Positions 51,092-51,223 of a stretch of 51,223 bases of DNA are shown piece after piece. Below the pieces are notes generated by a model. That model searched no databases. It saw nothing but the letters and a program-made list of their open reading frames with translations, and was not told the origin of the DNA. The position numbers and the translations under genes were made by a program. Positions within the stretch are counted from its first letter, which is position 1. Each line of letters opens with the position of its first letter. The stretch is from Lachnospiraceae bacterium (GTDB lineage: Bacteria > Bacillota > Clostridia > Lachnospirales > Lachnospiraceae), in NCBI GenBank assembly GCA_014804445.1, contig JAAUZU010000016.1, forward strand, positions 91,360-142,582, written 5' to 3'.

Positions 51092-51223
51092 GTACACATG
51101 GTAGATTCCAACGCAGACTCGCTCTCGCTCCGAGCTTACCGTAGCGGTACGTAAGCTGCCAAAATACGGCAGCTAAGTACCGACGGTAAGCAAGGGTCTG
51201 CTTATGGAATATACCATGTGCAC
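51092..51223. repeat. Large imperfect palindromic element, candidate MITE
   Basis: Outer arms 51092-51118 and 51196-51223 match as inverted repeats (GTACACATGGTAGATTCCA against GTGCACATGGTATATTCCA, then CGCAGAC/AGCAGAC), with two mismatches and one extra base. Inside, GCTTACCGT (134-142), CGGTAC (145-150) and AGCTGCC (154-160) pair with GGCAGCT, GTACCG and ACGGTAAGC (offsets from 51000) around a seven-base loop. The whole 132 bases could fold as one long hairpin. No gene is inside. Size, terminal inverted repeats and position in a leader region fit a miniature mobile or palindromic repeat; the right end may continue past the window. Confidence 0.75.

Noticed and set aside
1..51223. CRISPR array, prophage, transposase or ribosomal RNA
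   Set aside because: No regularly spaced repeats, no integrase or transposase motifs and no rRNA-like sequence were seen; only the edge palindrome is mobile-like.

Overview
The window looks like chromosomal core DNA from a spore-forming member of the Clostridia, most likely family Lachnospiraceae. The basis is a Gram-positive PolC replicase, a sporulation-type SigH, HemZ, Mini-III RNase, a non-mevalonate isoprenoid pathway (Dxr, IspF, IspG), AGGAGG-type ribosome sites, consensus TTGACA/TATAAT promoters and roughly balanced base composition. I count 35 protein genes (one cut by the left edge) and one tRNA. All are on the minus strand except one small DtxR-like regulator at 29742-30107. There is no phage, no recognisable insertion sequence with a transposase, and no CRISPR array.

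Layout, left to right (most genes read right to left). 1-4006: start of a Na/phosphate cotransporter, a cytoplasmic-looking cell-wall amidase, an AgrC/AgrA-like kinase and LytTR regulator pair, and an odd FliD-like protein with a Gly/Tyr/Leu repeat tail. 4155-8838: small alarmone synthetase, phosphopantetheinyl transferase, aspS and hisS behind a consensus promoter. 8874-13088: metF and metE with a LysR regulator upstream. 13123-17507: an apparent PadR - HAAS membrane protein - hemZ - NUDIX - metallo-hydrolase - LysR run, headed by a promoter with a built-in inverted repeat. 17614-21198: apt - relA - glyoxalase-II-like hydrolase. 21304-27846: polysaccharide deacetylase - bactofilin - pyrH - frr, then cdsA - dxr - rseP. 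27892-30107: a two-gene SufC/SufB-D Fe-S system facing a DtxR-like regulator. 30095-34815: an RND efflux pump with its TetR regulator and a palindromic operator. 34846-40454: cation/proton antiporter, a 95-residue unknown, sigH, rlmB, mrnC, cysS, ispF. 40537-41227: a coiled-coil small protein and tRNA-Glu(CTC), each with its own promoter and terminator. 41246-51029: polC, ispG, an M28 peptidase, dprA and a comM/yifB homologue. 51092-51223: a large imperfect palindrome running to the window edge.

The genes mostly serve housekeeping: translation (hisS, aspS, cysS, frr, rlmB, mrnC, tRNA-Glu), stringent response (two alarmone enzymes), methionine synthesis, isoprenoid and phospholipid synthesis, replication and DNA uptake. 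The less ordinary parts are the FliD-like repeat protein beside the LytTR pair, the minimal SufCB locus with paired direct repeats, the bactofilin with a long acidic head, the cysteine-rich tail on IspF just upstream of cysS, and the terminal palindrome. Several start codons are reassigned from ribosome-binding sites. No gene-free stretch exceeds about 325 bases; the longest, 40921-41245, holds the tRNA, two promoters and a terminator.
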